A DNA stretch of 35,331 nucleotides, taken from NCBI GenBank assembly GCA_945875845.1, contig CAMCMB010000077.1, positions 1 through 35,331 of the forward strand, written 5' to 3'. The DNA comes from Pirellula staleyi DSM 6068. GTDB taxonomy: Bacteria; Planctomycetota; Planctomycetia; Pirellulales; Pirellulaceae. The notes under the pieces were generated by a model. It was not told the origin of the DNA. It saw nothing but the letters and a program-made list of their open reading frames with translations, and searched no databases. Every line of letters starts with the position of its first letter. Positions within the stretch are counted from its first letter, which is position 1. Positions 35,275 to 35,331 of the stretch are shown here, piece by piece. A program made the position numbers and the translations under genes.

Positions 35275-35331
35275 ATGCCGATACACGATTGGTCCAAAGT
35301 GAAACCTGGAACGTACCATAATTTCCACCAA
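35275..35331 (+). CDS. N-terminus of MPIHDW-type (DUF4058-like) protein, cut by window end
   Basis: Only the first 19 codons, starting MPIHDWSKVKPGTYHNFHQ, are in the window. This start is typical of a bacterial family with MPIHDWTRV..G.FHDFH, often labelled DUF4058, common in planctomycetes and cyanobacteria (remembered). AGAGG at 35262-35266 is well placed before ATG 35275. The rest lies beyond the window, so nothing more can be said. Confidence 0.65.
   Translation, partial: MPIHDWSKVKPGTYHNFHQ

Overview
The window looks like chromosome from a planctomycete, probably Pirellulaceae/Rhodopirellula-like. The evidence is content: a DUF1549/DUF1553 cytochrome gene followed directly by a DUF1501 gene, Tat-exported Gfo/Idh/MocA and sugar-isomerase-like proteins, an HTTM protein, a YHYH protein, an EF-hand Gly/Pro-rich secreted protein, a membrane Ser/Thr kinase, and intergenic spaces full of short palindromic repeats. 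No tRNA, rRNA, CRISPR array, prophage or intact insertion sequence was recognised. All assignments come from reading motifs in the translations; no database search was run.

Layout. 1-230 is a decayed DDE transposase on the minus strand, cut by the window edge. 651-2970 (+) holds a small membrane protein, an AIM24-type protein and an M48 metalloprotease. 3064-5596 (-) is a three-gene operon with ATGA overlaps: a single-TM protein, an HTTM membrane protein and a Tat-exported TIM-barrel protein. 6091-6723 (-) is a secreted Cys/Ala/Pro-rich protein with a clear intrinsic terminator. 7108-13299 (+) is the housekeeping core: secG, yicC, gmk, rpoZ-like, coaC, coaB, a bshB1-like deacetylase, then a TroA/ZnuA-type binding protein and its ABC ATPase. 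The yicC-gmk-rpoZ-coaBC order is a known conserved neighbourhood in other phyla. It links nucleotide and CoA supply with RNA metabolism, and the deacetylase suggests a cysteine-based thiol. No permease gene follows the ABC ATPase.

13634-20345 (-) carries an EF-hand protein, a YHYH protein, a transmembrane Ser/Thr kinase and a 1011-residue GH38-like protein translationally coupled to the kinase. 20346-21189 is about 840 bp of stacked repeats. Then come an Ogt-type DNA alkyltransferase (-), a Tat-exported oxidoreductase (+), a secreted beta-propeller (-) and a VWA protein (-). After a 650 bp non-coding stretch with a MITE-like inverted repeat, 26888-33519 (+) holds a 1712-residue multi-domain cytochrome-like protein and a DUF1501 protein, a pair typical of planctomycetes. 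A lipid/diacylglycerol-kinase-family gene (33904-34797) lies between repeat clusters, and the window ends in the first 19 codons of a MPIHDW-type protein.

The points most worth a second look are: the TroA/ATPase pair without a permease; the HTTM triad; the kinase coupled to a GH38-like protein; the inserted coiled-coil and sandwich domain inside the DUF1553 region of the giant cytochrome; the Asn-to-Ser change in the CoaC active-site motif; and two related nested palindromic repeat islands at 20.8-21.1 kb and 33.5-33.8 kb.
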